Shown piece by piece: positions 38,384 to 47,193 of a stretch of 64,000 nucleotides of DNA. Position 1 is the first letter of the stretch. Every line of letters starts with the position of its first letter. The translations under genes were made by a program, and so were the position numbers. A model generated the notes under the pieces. It saw nothing but the letters and a program-made list of their open reading frames with translations, ran no database searches and was not told the origin of the DNA. The stretch comes from an uncultured bacterium (GTDB lineage: Bacteria; Krumholzibacteriota; Krumholzibacteriia; LZORAL124-64-63): contig CAIWHK010000040.1 of the NCBI GenBank assembly GCA_903912525.1, forward strand, positions 1-64,000, given 5' to 3'.

Positions 38384-38413
38384 TTATCCACAAAAACAAA
38401 GCATTGTGGATAA
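38384..38413. promoter_or_regulatory. Facing pair of perfect DnaA boxes
   Basis: TTATCCACA and TGTGGATAA face each other with 12 bp between them, about 125 bp upstream of the dnaA start. They fit both origin function and DnaA autoregulation. Confidence 0.85.
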
Positions 38414-38628
38414 CTTGTTGTGCCGCCCTGTTGAGTTGTTCCCTATCCGGGGGCGAAGCTAGCATGCGATCTCGCGGGCGACCAAGATTTTTCTCCGGAA
38501 AATTCGCAGCACACGCAGGGTGTTAAAAGATAACGGGTTGGAGCCATGGCGAAATTTTTACCGCCGCCACCCCGCGCCCTCCCGGGCGGGTTGGCGATTT
38601 TGGCCCTGTGGATAACCCGGTGTTTTCC

Positions 38629-38657
38629 TTGACACTGCACCCGCAGACGGCTACCAT
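38629..38657 (+). promoter_or_regulatory. rpmH promoter candidate
   Basis: TTGACA (38629-38634), a 17-bp spacer and TACCAT (38652-38657). It lies about 75 bp before the rpmH start and just after the DnaA box at 38607-38615. Confidence 0.75.
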
Positions 38658-38673
38658 ACGGCGCTGTCATCAT

Positions 38674-38722
38674 CTGACCGCAGCCAAGATCTGACCGCAG
38701 CCAAAGGGCTGACTGCATCCAA
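38674..38722 (+). repeat. Triple direct repeat in the rpmH leader
   Basis: CTGACCGCAGCCAA occurs at 38674-38687 and 38691-38704, and as CTGACTGCATCCAA at 38709-38722. The period is 17-18 bp. The last copy runs into the AAGGAGAG ribosome site of rpmH, so all three are likely transcribed. Confidence 0.88.
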
Positions 38723-38732
38723 GGAGAGTTCC

Positions 38733-38867
38733 GTGAAGCGGACGTTCCAACCGAGTCACACCAAGCGCTCCCGCCGGCATGGCTTCCGCAAGCGGATGTC
38801 CACCCGTGGCGGCCGCCTGGTGCTGAGCCGGCGCCGGGCCAAGGGTCGCAAGCGCATTTCCGCCTAG
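38733..38867 (+). CDS. rpmH: Large ribosomal subunit protein bL34
   Basis: A 44-residue basic protein with a GTG start: [20 protein letters not shown] then [17 protein letters not shown], an unmistakable bL34. Ribosome site AAGGAGAG ends 5 nt before the GTG. It heads the rpmH-rnpA-yidD-yidC-jag-mnmE order conserved next to many origins. Confidence 0.97.
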   Translation: MKRTFQPSHTKRSRRHGFRKRMSTRGGRLVLSRRRAKGRKRISA

Positions 38868-38936
38868 TACCGCCCTGGCCCCAGTCTCGCCCCGGTCCTT
38901 CTGATGCGGCCGGCGCAGCGACGCAGGCGGGTGACC

Positions 38937-39353
38937 ATGAGCGGAAACATCGCCTGGCGATCGCTGGCTCGACAGAGTGAGTTCCAAAAGGTCTACACCG
39001 GAGGCGCCAAATCAGTGGGCCGCCTCTTGGTGTTGTACCTGTTGCCCGCCGCCGAGGCCGCCCGGGGCATCGTCGCCAGCCGCAAGGTCGGGGGCGCCGT
39101 CCAGAGAAACCGGGCCAAGCGTTTGTTGCGCGAAGCGTTCCGCAAGGGTACGCTCGGCAACGTCGCCGACCTGAGCGGCATGTCGCTGAGGCTGGTTCCT
39201 GCCGCCGCGCCCGACGCGGGCGCCGCAGATCCGGCGCAGAACCTGTGGGTCGTGCTCGTCGCCCGCCGCAACATCCTCGCGGCCGGCGCCTCTGAAGTGC
39301 AGGACGAGCTCGAAACGCTGCTGCGCGGACTGCTGAGCGATCACACGACGTGA
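38937..39353 (+). CDS. rnpA: Ribonuclease P protein component
   Basis: RnpA helps the RNase P RNA mature tRNA 5' ends. The 138-residue protein includes [43 protein letters not shown] (the RNR motif) and a typical terminal helix. Start ATG 38937 was preferred over an in-frame ATG at 38904, which adds an Arg-rich leader. It lies 69 nt after rpmH. Confidence 0.94.
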   Translation: MSGNIAWRSLARQSEFQKVYTGGAKSVGRLLVLYLLPAAEAARGIVASRKVGGAVQRNRAKRLLREAFRKGTLGNVADLSGMSLRLVPAAAPDAGAADPAQNLWVVLVARRNILAAGASEVQDELETLLRGLLSDHTT

Positions 39354-39477
39354 GTTTGCGCGCCGTCGCGTCCGCAACCGTCGTCATCGCCGCCGCCGGA
39401 TCCCGTCTCGCCATTTAACCGGTGCGCCACGCCCGCCCCTGTATTTCCTGCCAGGGCGAAGCACCACACGGGTTCGT

Positions 39478-39768
39478 ATGTGGCGTTTGCCATACCTGCT
39501 GATCCTGGCCTATCGGCGCCTTGTGTCGCCGTGGCTTCCGAGCGTCTGCCGCTTTCACCCGTCGTGTTCTGCCTACGGTGCGGAAGCCTTCCGCACGCAT
39601 GGCTTCGGGCGCGGCGCGTGGCTGACGCTGCGGCGCCTGGCCCGTTGCCATCCCTGGCATCCGGGCGGCGTCGATCCCGTGCCGCCGCGGCATGACGGCC
39701 GCCCGGCCGGCCACCGCGGCACGCATGCCTGCTGTTCTTTTACCCACGGAGACATTGCCCATGGATAG
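39478..39768 (+). CDS. yidD: Membrane protein insertion efficiency factor YidD
   Basis: A 96-residue protein with the YidD signature: [30 protein letters not shown], then [20 protein letters not shown] and GGVDPVPP. Its amphipathic N-terminal helix assists YidC in membrane protein insertion. A His/Cys-containing tail of 25 residues is not conserved. It overlaps the yidC start by 8 bp. Confidence 0.94.
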   Translation: MWRLPYLLILAYRRLVSPWLPSVCRFHPSCSAYGAEAFRTHGFGRGAWLTLRRLARCHPWHPGGVDPVPPRHDGRPAGHRGTHACCSFTHGDIAHG

Positions 39769-41548
39769 GCGCCCGGTCATCGGCTTCGCGCTGATTTTCG
39801 TGATGATCATCGGCTACTCCCTCCTGATGAACAAGATGTACCCCAAGCCGCTGCCTTCGAAGCCCGTGGCTGCCGCGACGACGCCGGCAGCGGCGACGCC
39901 CGCCGCGGAGACCGTGCCGGCGACCTCACCGGCGGCCGCCGCGACAGGCATCGGGCAGCAGCAGGTGATCGATCCGCTGGCGCCGGTGGCGCCGCTGACG
40001 ATGGCCGAGATGCTGCAGCCGGTGCCGACCGCGGACGGCTCGACGATCATCACCGTGACCACGCCCCTGTATCGCGCGCGCATCGACACGCGCGGCGGCG
40101 CCGTCGTGGGCTGGGAGCTGCTGCAGCACAAGGCCTGGCAGGGCGGCCCCGTGCAGTTGGTCCCGAAAGAGGCGCCCGCCGATGGCGGCGACGCCATCGT
40201 GTTCCGCGCCGCGCAACTGGACCTGTCGCTGTTCCCGTACACGGCCGACGGAGGCGACCTGCAACTGGCCGCCGGTTCGGGCAAGCGCACGCTGGTGCTG
40301 AAGGGCGCCACGCGCGGCGGCCTCGAGGTGCGCAAGATCTACACGTTCGACCCCGCCGTGTATGGCGTGACGGTGGACATCGAACTGGGTGGCGATGGCG
40401 CCGCGGTCGGCAACATGCTGGTGCAGACGGGCGCGGCCGATGCGGTGCGCTTCGGCTGGAACCACGGCATCGCGCCGATCGAACGCCGCCAGAAGCTGGA
40501 GGAGGCCGCGCTGCGCTCGTTCGCGGGCATCGGCGAGGACATCCACTTCCGCAAGCGGCAGAGCATGAAGAAGGACGTCACGAAGGTGGAGGGGCAGTGG
40601 CGCGGCTCGGCGCGCTTCGCCGGTCTCCAGGACCGCTACTTCACCATCATCGGTATTGTCCCCAAGGGGCAGGGGGGACCGGTCGAGGGCACGGTGCGCA
40701 TCGGCGGAAACAGGGATCGGATGGCCCAGACCTGGGCTGTCGAGCTTCCCGCCCGAAGCAACGAAAGCGGCGCCGTCGCCGCCTCGCGCCTCGAACTGTA
40801 CATCGGCCCGCAGCAGGCCGAACTGCTCAGTGTCTACGGACAGGGTCTGGAAAAGACCATGGATATGGGCTGGAAGTGGGTGCGCCCGCTTTCGACGCTG
40901 GTGCTCAAGGGGATGGAACTGCTGTACAAGGTGATCCCGAACTACGGCGTCGTCATCATCATCTTCTCGGTGCTGACGAAACTGATGTTCTACCCGTTGA
41001 CCAAGACGTCGACCGAATCCATGAAGAAGATGGCGGAACTGCAGCCGAAGATGAAGGCGCTGCAGGAGAAGTACAAGAACGACAAGGAAAAGCTGAACCA
41101 GGCGACGCTGAAGCTGTACCAGGAGGAGAAGGTCAATCCCCTGTCCGGCTGTCTGCCGTTGCTGGTCCAGTCCCCGGTGTTCATCGCGCTGTACCAGGCG
41201 CTGAGCCGCACCATTTCACTGCGCGGGCAGCCGTTCTTCGGCTGGATCAGCGATCTTTCGCAGCCCGACTCGGTGATGACCTTGCCGTTCCTGGGAGGGG
41301 CGGACCTGAACATCCTGCCGTTCCTGATGGGCATCGCCATGTACTACCAGACCAAGTTCACCCCGAACACCGGCGGCGGCCAGATGGCCGCCATGAACAC
41401 AATGATGCCGGTGATCATGGTATTCATCTTCTACAACATGCCGTCCGGACTCGTGCTCTATTGGCTCATCAACAACGTGATGCAGGCCTACCAGAGCTGG
41501 CAGATCCACAGGGCGGCAGTCAAGAGTGGAGGCGTGGCAACTAAATGA
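39761..41548 (+). CDS. yidC: Membrane protein insertase YidC
   Basis: YidC inserts and folds inner-membrane proteins. Of 595 residues, the first helix ([20 protein letters not shown]) is followed by an Ala/Pro/Thr-rich linker and a large periplasmic beta-domain (about 100-370) as in Gram-negative YidC. The C-terminal insertase core has the conserved [59 protein letters not shown] and a terminal helix [13 protein letters not shown]. The large beta-domain indicates a diderm envelope. It overlaps jag by ATGA. Confidence 0.96.
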   Translation: MDRRPVIGFALIFVMIIGYSLLMNKMYPKPLPSKPVAAATTPAAATPAAETVPATSPAAAATGIGQQQVIDPLAPVAPLTMAEMLQPVPTADGSTIITVTTPLYRARIDTRGGAVVGWELLQHKAWQGGPVQLVPKEAPADGGDAIVFRAAQLDLSLFPYTADGGDLQLAAGSGKRTLVLKGATRGGLEVRKIYTFDPAVYGVTVDIELGGDGAAVGNMLVQTGAADAVRFGWNHGIAPIERRQKLEEAALRSFAGIGEDIHFRKRQSMKKDVTKVEGQWRGSARFAGLQDRYFTIIGIVPKGQGGPVEGTVRIGGNRDRMAQTWAVELPARSNESGAVAASRLELYIGPQQAELLSVYGQGLEKTMDMGWKWVRPLSTLVLKGMELLYKVIPNYGVVIIIFSVLTKLMFYPLTKTSTESMKKMAELQPKMKALQEKYKNDKEKLNQATLKLYQEEKVNPLSGCLPLLVQSPVFIALYQALSRTISLRGQPFFGWISDLSQPDSVMTLPFLGGADLNILPFLMGIAMYYQTKFTPNTGGGQMAAMNTMMPVIMVFIFYNMPSGLVLYWLINNVMQAYQSWQIHRAAVKSGGVATK

Positions 41549-43509
41549 GTGATTCCATCGAAACCAAGGGCAAGACCGTCGACCTGGCGGTGTCCGAAGC
41601 CCTGCTGCAGCTCGGATTGCGGCGGGACGAAGTCGACATCAAGGTTCTGGAGGAGCCCCGGGCCGGGCTCATGGGCTTCATTGGCGCGCGGCAGGCGAAG
41701 GTGTTGGTCAGCAAGCGCCAGTCGACGCGGGGCGGCCGTGGCGGCGGTCGCGACCACCGACGCGACGAGGACCACCGCGCGCACGACCTGTCCGCGAACG
41801 GCGCCTCGGGCCGCGGCCGTGGCGGTCGGGGCGAACCGCGTGGCGAGCCGCGTGGCGACAACCGCGGCGGCGGCCGTGGCGAACCGCGCAGCGACAATCG
41901 CGGCGGCGACAACCGTGGCGGTGGCCGCGGTGGCCGGGATGATGCACGCGGCCCGCGCGATGACAGTCGCGGCGGCGGCCGCGGTGGCCGTGGCGGCCGT
42001 GACGAAGTTCGTCCGACCGAGACGCGTTCGACCGAGACGCGCGCACCCGGCGCGCGCGAAGAGGCGCCGCGCACCCGGCCGGCCGGCGAGGATCGCGACG
42101 GCGCCGGGCGCGAGATGGGCCCGGACGGACAGCGCTCGCGTCGCCGCCGTGGCGGCCGTGGCCGCGGTGGCCGTGGCCGTGGCGGCCAGGGACAGCCGCG
42201 TGACGAGCAGATGAATGCCGCCGGCAGCGTGTCGTTCAATGGACCGGACGAGTTCGAGGTGCCGGCCGTGACCGAGCGCCAGCCGCGGCCCGAGACCGAT
42301 CGTGGCGAGCGCAGTGATCGTGGCGAGCGGGGCGAGCGGGGCGAGCGGGGCGAGCGCGGTGGCCGTGGCGGCCGCGGCGGTCGGGACCGCGGCGATCGTC
42401 CGGCGCGCGACCAGGGCGAGCCGCGCGAGGCGCGCAACGACATCCCGCGTGACGAGTTCGTCGTTGCCGACGAGCAGCCCCGCGGCGATGCGGTACCGCG
42501 TGAGCGGGCCCGCGAGGAGCGGTCGCGCCGCGACCTGCACGTCCCGGTGACGCCGGTCTCGGCGGAGGACGGCGCCGCGGGCGGTGAGCGGATGGCGCCC
42601 CCGGCCATCGAGCCGACCGTGATCGAGACGGCCGTCATCGTCAACACCACGCCGAAGGCCAAGGCGCGCGCGTGGGGTGGATTGGGTGCGCGGCGCGAGA
42701 AGGCGCCGGTGGTCCAACCGCTGGCGCGCGTCGAGGAAGTTTCCCCGTCGACGGCCGGTTCGGTGTTCAAGCCGTCGGCCAAGGCGCTGCGGACGGCCGC
42801 GGCCCGCGCAGCGGCGGCCAACCCGACAGTGAAGCCGTCCCAGATCGGCGAGGTCGACTCGCCGCATTCGGGTTCCGGCGGCTCGACGGGCTACGGCAAC
42901 AGCGGCAGTGGTTCATTCGGCGGCGGCACGACCAGCGGTGGCCGCCACGGCGGTGACGAGGTCATCGCCGCGAACATCGCCGCCACGGACTACGCCAAGC
43001 CGGCGGCCCAGGTCGACGAAGCGGGCCAGCCGGCCCTGCTCGCGGACCTGGCGACCGGGATGCTGGCCCGCGCCGGCTTCCCCTGCGAATGCGAGACCAT
43101 CCCGGGCGAGTACCACGCCGTGAAGGTTTCGGCCGATGAAGACAGCGCCGGGATGCTGATCGGTCGCGGCGGTTCGACCGCCGAGGCCATCGAGCACCTG
43201 GTCGAGCGCATGGCCAGCAACGCCTCGGGTGACCGGGTGCGGATGAACCTGGACATCAATGACTACCGGGTCGGCCGCGAGGAGCAGCTCCGGGAGCACA
43301 CGGCCGAAGCCGTGGCCGAGGTGCGCGCCTCCGGCGAGCCGTACCACATGGAGTCGATGGACGCCCGCGAGCGCCGCATCGTCCACATGGCGACGGAGGA
43401 CCTGCCGGACATCACCACCTACACGGTGGTCGGCGCCGGCGGCAAGCACGTGGTCATCGTGAAGGACGACGGCACCCAGGGCGACGACAGCGGGGACGGC
43501 GAGGACTGA
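41545..43509 (+). CDS. jag: Jag/KhpB-type RNA-binding protein with very long RGG-rich linker
   Basis: Jag_N domain at residues 1-55 (KTVDLAVSEALLQLGLRRDE, GFIGARQAKVLV). Residues about 60-350 are dominated by Arg-Gly-Asp-Glu repeats such as GGRGEPRGEPRGDNRGGG and RGERGERGERGERGGRGG; about 350-490 is Ala/Gly/Ser-rich. The conserved end begins near 490: a KH domain (GMLIGRGGSTAEAIEHLVER) and an R3H domain (ARERRIVHMATEDLPDITTY). Known Jag/KhpB proteins bind RNA broadly and affect division and membrane-protein expression, and are usually 200-330 residues. At 654 residues this one is about twice as long. It is coupled to yidC by an ATGA overlap. Confidence 0.93.
   Translation: MSDSIETKGKTVDLAVSEALLQLGLRRDEVDIKVLEEPRAGLMGFIGARQAKVLVSKRQSTRGGRGGGRDHRRDEDHRAHDLSANGASGRGRGGRGEPRGEPRGDNRGGGRGEPRSDNRGGDNRGGGRGGRDDARGPRDDSRGGGRGGRGGRDEVRPTETRSTETRAPGAREEAPRTRPAGEDRDGAGREMGPDGQRSRRRRGGRGRGGRGRGGQGQPRDEQMNAAGSVSFNGPDEFEVPAVTERQPRPETDRGERSDRGERGERGERGERGGRGGRGGRDRGDRPARDQGEPREARNDIPRDEFVVADEQPRGDAVPRERAREERSRRDLHVPVTPVSAEDGAAGGERMAPPAIEPTVIETAVIVNTTPKAKARAWGGLGARREKAPVVQPLARVEEVSPSTAGSVFKPSAKALRTAAARAAAANPTVKPSQIGEVDSPHSGSGGSTGYGNSGSGSFGGGTTSGGRHGGDEVIAANIAATDYAKPAAQVDEAGQPALLADLATGMLARAGFPCECETIPGEYHAVKVSADEDSAGMLIGRGGSTAEAIEHLVERMASNASGDRVRMNLDINDYRVGREEQLREHTAEAVAEVRASGEPYHMESMDARERRIVHMATEDLPDITTYTVVGAGGKHVVIVKDDGTQGDDSGDGED
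42304..42360 (+). repeat. Tandem 9-bp repeat in jag
   Basis: Runs of GGCGAGCGG-type 9-mers encode RGE-repeats (GERGERGERGERGG). This is the most regular part of the RGG-like linker and a likely site of length change by slippage. Confidence 0.8.
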
Positions 43510-43535
43510 TCGCCTGACCGCCGGTCCGTTTGGGC

Positions 43536-43564
43536 AGGGAGCGGCGCGAGGGCGTCGCTCCTTG
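43536..43564 (+). terminator. Hairpin between jag and mnmE
   Basis: GGAGCGGCGC pairs with GGCGTCGCTCC around a short GAG loop, followed by TTGTC. It may terminate or attenuate the jag transcript before mnmE. Confidence 0.5.
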
Positions 43565-43603
43565 TCATAACTATCGGGACCGGTGATGGGGGAGGTTTCC
43601 GGG

Positions 43604-45127
43604 ATGAATCACCAACGCAGCGCACCGGTCACCGCCACGGTCGTGGCCCGCGCCACCCCCGAGGGCGAGGGTGGCCTGGCTGTCGTGCGCATCAGCGGAC
43701 CCGAGGCGATGAGTATCGCCCGTCGCGTCTTCCTGGGCCCCGGCTTCGGCCCCGCGGCGCCCCTGCCGCCGACCCCCCGCCGCGCTGTATACGGTATACT
43801 ACACGCGCCGGTCGACTTGCAAGACATTGAAGAACAAGCACTTGACATCATCGATGAAGCCCTGGCTTTGCCCATGCCGGGCCCCCACAGCTACACCGGC
43901 GAGGACACCGTCGAGTTCTTCTGCCACGGCGGCCGGCAGGTCGCCGCGGCCGTGGTCCGGGCCTGCCAGGCCGCTGGCGCGGTCGCTGCGCCGCCGGGCG
44001 AGTTCACCCGCCGGGCGTTCCTGAACGGCCGGCTGACCCTGGACCAGGCCGAGGCCGTGGCCGACCTGATCACCGCCGGCAGCGAGCAGGCGGCCCGCGC
44101 CGCGGTCGCCCAGTTGAGGGGCGGGCTCGACGCCGAACTGGGCGCCGTCGAGTGGCCGCTGCTGGACCTGCTGGTCCGCCTCGAGGGCGCGCTCGAGTTC
44201 AGCGACGACGACGGCGTGTCGGTCCCCGTCGCTGAAGTCCGGCTGACCCTGGCTGAGGCCATCGCGGGCATCGACCGCCTGCTGGCCCTGGCCCCGGCCG
44301 GCCGGCTGCTGCGCGAGGGCATCCACATCGCCCTGGCCGGCGCCCCCAACGCGGGGAAAAGTTCACTGTTCAACCGGCTGGTCGGCGACGACCGCGCGCT
44401 GGTCGATGCCGAGCCGGGCACCACCCGCGACGTGGTCGCCGCGTCGGTCCGCCGGGGTGGCCGGCTGTATGTGCTGCACGACACCGCCGGCCTGCGCGAC
44501 GAGGCCGGGCGCGTCGAGTCGATGGGCATCGCGCGGGCGCGCGAGACCGCGGCGGGCGCCGATCTGGTGCTGCTGCTGGCCGAGGCGGGACAGGCGTGGC
44601 CGTCGCTGGCGCTGCCGGCCGTGGGGGCGCCGCCGGTGCTTCGGGTGGCGACGAAGGGCGACCTGGACGGGGCGGCTGCGGGGTCGCGTTGCGCCGGCGC
44701 AAGTCGTGGTGGCGATGGTGCCGCCGGTGGCGCAACCGCACCGCACTCCACTTGCGCCGGCGCAAGTGCATCGGCGCCCATGGCATCGGCGCCCATGGCA
44801 TCGGCGCCCATCATCACTTCGGCCGTAACCGGCGCCGGGTTGGACACGCTCTGGGCCGCCATCGAACACCAGGTCGAAACCTGGAACCTGGACGAAGCCG
44901 TCAGCCTGGGCGTCGTCCTGAACGAGCGCCACCGCCAGCGCCTGCTCGAAGGTCGCGACGAGTTGTCCCAGTTGGTGGCGCTGTACGACGACGGCGCCGA
45001 CCCGGGCGAAGAAGTGGCCGGCACGCTGCTGGCGGCAACGCTGGCGCGGCTGGGCGAGATCTCCGGGCGCGTGTTCTCCGAACAGCTGCTCGACGGCGTG
45101 TTTCGCCGTTTCTGCGTGGGAAAATAG
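43604..45127 (+). CDS. mnmE: tRNA modification GTPase MnmE
   Basis: MnmE works with MnmG to make cmnm5U at tRNA wobble positions. The N-terminal domain begins VTATVVARATPEGEGGLAVVRISG; the G domain has G1 GAPNAGKSSLFNRL, G2 TTRD, G3 DTAG and G5 SAVTG. The G4 motif is TKGD instead of NKxD. The protein ends in the catalytic FCVGK. Between G4 and G5 an insert of about 40 residues contains two copies of the in-frame palindrome (both read CAGAS) and an ASAPM repeat. ATG 43604 follows GGGGGAGG at 8 nt. At 507 residues it is longer than the usual 450-470. Confidence 0.95.
   Translation: MNHQRSAPVTATVVARATPEGEGGLAVVRISGPEAMSIARRVFLGPGFGPAAPLPPTPRRAVYGILHAPVDLQDIEEQALDIIDEALALPMPGPHSYTGEDTVEFFCHGGRQVAAAVVRACQAAGAVAAPPGEFTRRAFLNGRLTLDQAEAVADLITAGSEQAARAAVAQLRGGLDAELGAVEWPLLDLLVRLEGALEFSDDDGVSVPVAEVRLTLAEAIAGIDRLLALAPAGRLLREGIHIALAGAPNAGKSSLFNRLVGDDRALVDAEPGTTRDVVAASVRRGGRLYVLHDTAGLRDEAGRVESMGIARARETAAGADLVLLLAEAGQAWPSLALPAVGAPPVLRVATKGDLDGAAAGSRCAGASRGGDGAAGGATAPHSTCAGASASAPMASAPMASAPIITSAVTGAGLDTLWAAIEHQVETWNLDEAVSLGVVLNERHRQRLLEGRDELSQLVALYDDGADPGEEVAGTLLAATLARLGEISGRVFSEQLLDGVFRRFCVGK
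44689..44702. repeat. TTGCGCCGGCGCAA palindrome in mnmE (first)
   Basis: A perfect 14-bp palindrome read as CAGAS at about residue 363 of MnmE, in the loop between G4 and G5. Confidence 0.85.
44750..44767. repeat. ACTTGCGCCGGCGCAAGT palindrome in mnmE (second)
   Basis: A perfect 18-bp palindrome read as TCAGAS, 47 bp after the first and in the same codon phase. Confidence 0.9.
44768..44812 (+). repeat. 15-bp tandem repeat in mnmE
   Basis: Three successive units of GCATCGGCGCCCATG (the last ends ATC) encode ASAPM-ASAPM-ASAPI directly after the second palindrome. Confidence 0.9.
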
Positions 45128-45138
45128 GGGAATTTGAC

Positions 45139-47193
45139 GTGACCACCGGCAACGGCAGCACCACCACGGCCACCCCGCTCGCGCGCAGCGCGTGGGATGT
45201 CGTCGTGGTCGGCGGCGGCCACGCCGGCCTCGAGGCCGCGCTCGCTGCCGCCCGCCTGGGCGCGCGCTGCGCGCTGGTGACGCATGCCATTTCCGAGATC
45301 GGCCGCATGCCGTGCAATCCCGCAATCGGCGGCCTGGGCAAGGGCCACCTCGTGCGCGAGATCGACGTCCTGGGCGGGCAGATGGGCCAGGCCATCGACC
45401 AGACCGGCATCCAGTTCCGCATGCTCAACACGAAGAAGGGCCCGGCCGTGCAGTCGCCGCGCGCGCAGGCGGACAAGCACGACTACCAGCGCTATATGCG
45501 CGAGGTGGTGCTGGCGCAGCCGGGGCTCGACGTGATTGAGGGCGATGTCGTCGACATCCTGGCTGACATGCTGGTGGGTGATGGTGGTGGCGTCGACAGG
45601 CTGAATTGCGGTGACGCAATTCAGCCTGTCGGCGGCACGCATCACCCGCAAGTATGTCGGCGGGTGCGGGGCGTGCTCCTGGCTGATGGCCGCGACATCA
45701 AGGGCGCCGCGGTCGTGCTCTCATCGGGCACGTTCCTGCGCGGGTTGATGCATGTCGGCGCGCGGCAGACCATCGGCGGGCGCGAGGGCGCTGCGAGTGC
45801 CGAGGGATTGAGCGAAAGCCTGCGCAAACTCGGGCTGCAGTTGCGCCGCCTGAAGACAGGCACGCCGCCGCGGTTGTGGCGCGACTCCATCGACTACACG
45901 CAACTGCAGCCGCAGCCGGGCGATGCCGAGCCCAAGCCGTTCTCGCTGCGCACCGCGGTGTTCGCGCCGGTGCAGGTCGAGTGCCATCAGGTGTGGACCA
46001 ACGCGGCGACGCACGCGGTGATCCGCGCGAACCTGTCGCGGTCGCCGCTGTACGGCGGCATCATCGAGGGGCAGGGGCCGCGCTACTGCCCGTCCATCGA
46101 GGACAAGGTGGTGCGCTTCGCCGACAAGGAGCGGCACCTGCTCTTCCTGGAGCCCGAGGGGCGTGACGATCCCGAGGTGTACGTCAACGGCCTGTCGACG
46201 AGCCTGCCGGACGATGTGCAGGAGGCGATCGTCCACGCATTGCCGGGCCTGGGGCACGCCCGGCTGGCCCGGTACGGCTACGCGGTCGAGTACGACAGCA
46301 TCCCCTCGTGGCAGATTTCCGGCGCTCTTGAGGCGCAACCCGTTGCGGGGCTTTATCTTGCGGGACAAGTGCTCGGCACGTCGGGCTACGAGGAGGCTGC
46401 CGCGCAGGGGCTGGTGGCCGGGGTGAACGCCGTGCGGGGGCTGGCTGGCGACGCGCCGCTGGCGCTGCCGCGCGACACGTCCTATCTGGGTGTGTTGGTC
46501 GATGACCTCGTGACCAAGGACATCACCGAACCGTACCGCATGTTCACCTCGCGCGCCGAGCACCGCCTGCACCTGCGCTGCGACAACGCCGAGGAAAGGC
46601 TGGGGTCGCTGGCGCTGGAGCTGGGCCTGCTCGATGCGCGCGGCCGCGCCGTGCTGCAGGCGCGCACCGCCTATGCCGAAGGCCTGGCCGCGCTGCTGGC
46701 GGCGGCGGCGGTCCGGCCGGCGACGGGCGGCGCGGTCGTCCACGCTTCCCAGTACATGCTCTACCCGGGAGTGGATCTCGAAGGCGCACTGGCGGCAGCC
46801 GTTGCGCACGACCCCGCGGCGGCCGACCGGCTGTCGGCCCTGCGTGGCGCCCTCGCTGTCGCGGCGCCCGCGCCGCCCGGCCGCGCCGGCGCCGAGGCCC
46901 AGGTCGAGAACGGCCTGAAGTATGGCGGCTACATTGCCAAACAGGCGCGCCTGCTGGCGCAGCGCGGCACGCTCGAGGAGTGTGCGATGCCGGACGACCT
47001 CGATTACAACTCCATGTCCGCCTTGAGTTTCGAGGCACGTGAGAAGTTGTCGCGCGTGCGCCCGGCCACGCTGGGACAGGCTGGGCGCATCGATGGCGTC
47101 CGGGCCGGCGACCTCGCCGTGTTGACGGTATTCCTGCGGAGGCATCGGGGCCGCGCGGTTGAGACAGGGGGCGACGATGAAGGCCAGGTTTGA
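45139..47193 (+). CDS. mnmG: tRNA uridine-5-carboxymethylaminomethyl synthesis enzyme MnmG
   Basis: MnmG is the FAD-dependent partner of MnmE. The dinucleotide-binding motif is VVVVGGGHAGLEAALAAARLG; family segments include NPAIGGLGKGHLVREIDVLGG, MLNTKKGPAVQSPRAQADK, TGTPPRL, GTSGYEEAAAQGL and EPYRMFTSRAEHRLHLRCDNA. The start is GTG at 45139, with 684 residues against the usual 620-650. The excess is mostly an insert near residues 145-175, centred on a 38-bp palindrome, in a region that is variable in the family. It starts 11 nt after mnmE. Confidence 0.96.
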   Translation: MTTGNGSTTTATPLARSAWDVVVVGGGHAGLEAALAAARLGARCALVTHAISEIGRMPCNPAIGGLGKGHLVREIDVLGGQMGQAIDQTGIQFRMLNTKKGPAVQSPRAQADKHDYQRYMREVVLAQPGLDVIEGDVVDILADMLVGDGGGVDRLNCGDAIQPVGGTHHPQVCRRVRGVLLADGRDIKGAAVVLSSGTFLRGLMHVGARQTIGGREGAASAEGLSESLRKLGLQLRRLKTGTPPRLWRDSIDYTQLQPQPGDAEPKPFSLRTAVFAPVQVECHQVWTNAATHAVIRANLSRSPLYGGIIEGQGPRYCPSIEDKVVRFADKERHLLFLEPEGRDDPEVYVNGLSTSLPDDVQEAIVHALPGLGHARLARYGYAVEYDSIPSWQISGALEAQPVAGLYLAGQVLGTSGYEEAAAQGLVAGVNAVRGLAGDAPLALPRDTSYLGVLVDDLVTKDITEPYRMFTSRAEHRLHLRCDNAEERLGSLALELGLLDARGRAVLQARTAYAEGLAALLAAAAVRPATGGAVVHASQYMLYPGVDLEGALAAAVAHDPAAADRLSALRGALAVAAPAPPGRAGAEAQVENGLKYGGYIAKQARLLAQRGTLEECAMPDDLDYNSMSALSFEAREKLSRVRPATLGQAGRIDGVRAGDLAVLTVFLRRHRGRAVETGGDDEGQV
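45594..45631. repeat. In-frame 38-bp palindrome in mnmG
   Basis: Perfect 17-bp arms (45594-45610 and 45615-45631; left arm CGACAGGCTGAATTGCG) flank GTGA. It is translated as DRLNCGDAIQPV without breaking the frame. Its inner TTGCG...CGCAA resembles the TTGCGCCGGCGCAA family. Confidence 0.92.

Larger units (their letters stand above)
38261..38732. other. dnaA-rpmH intergenic region, candidate oriC with DnaA boxes
   Basis: This gap holds perfect DnaA boxes at 38384-38392 (TTATCCACA), 38405-38413 and 38607-38615 (both TGTGGATAA), plus relaxed ones at 38307-38315 (TTGTCCACA) and 38359-38367 (TTATCCAGC). AT-richer stretches occur around 38380-38415 and 38480-38560. It is also where gene orientation diverges, so it should contain the dnaA and rpmH promoters. 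Confidence 0.75.

Noticed and set aside
42304-42360. Possible CRISPR-like or satellite array
   Set aside because: The repeats are in frame, encode RGE units and have no spacers; they are the low-complexity linker of Jag.
44596-45138. An upstream extension of mnmG that would overlap the 3' half of mnmE
   Set aside because: The extra 181 codons encode Arg/Gly-rich sequence with no similarity to MnmG; the GTG at 45139 lies right before the FAD-binding motif.
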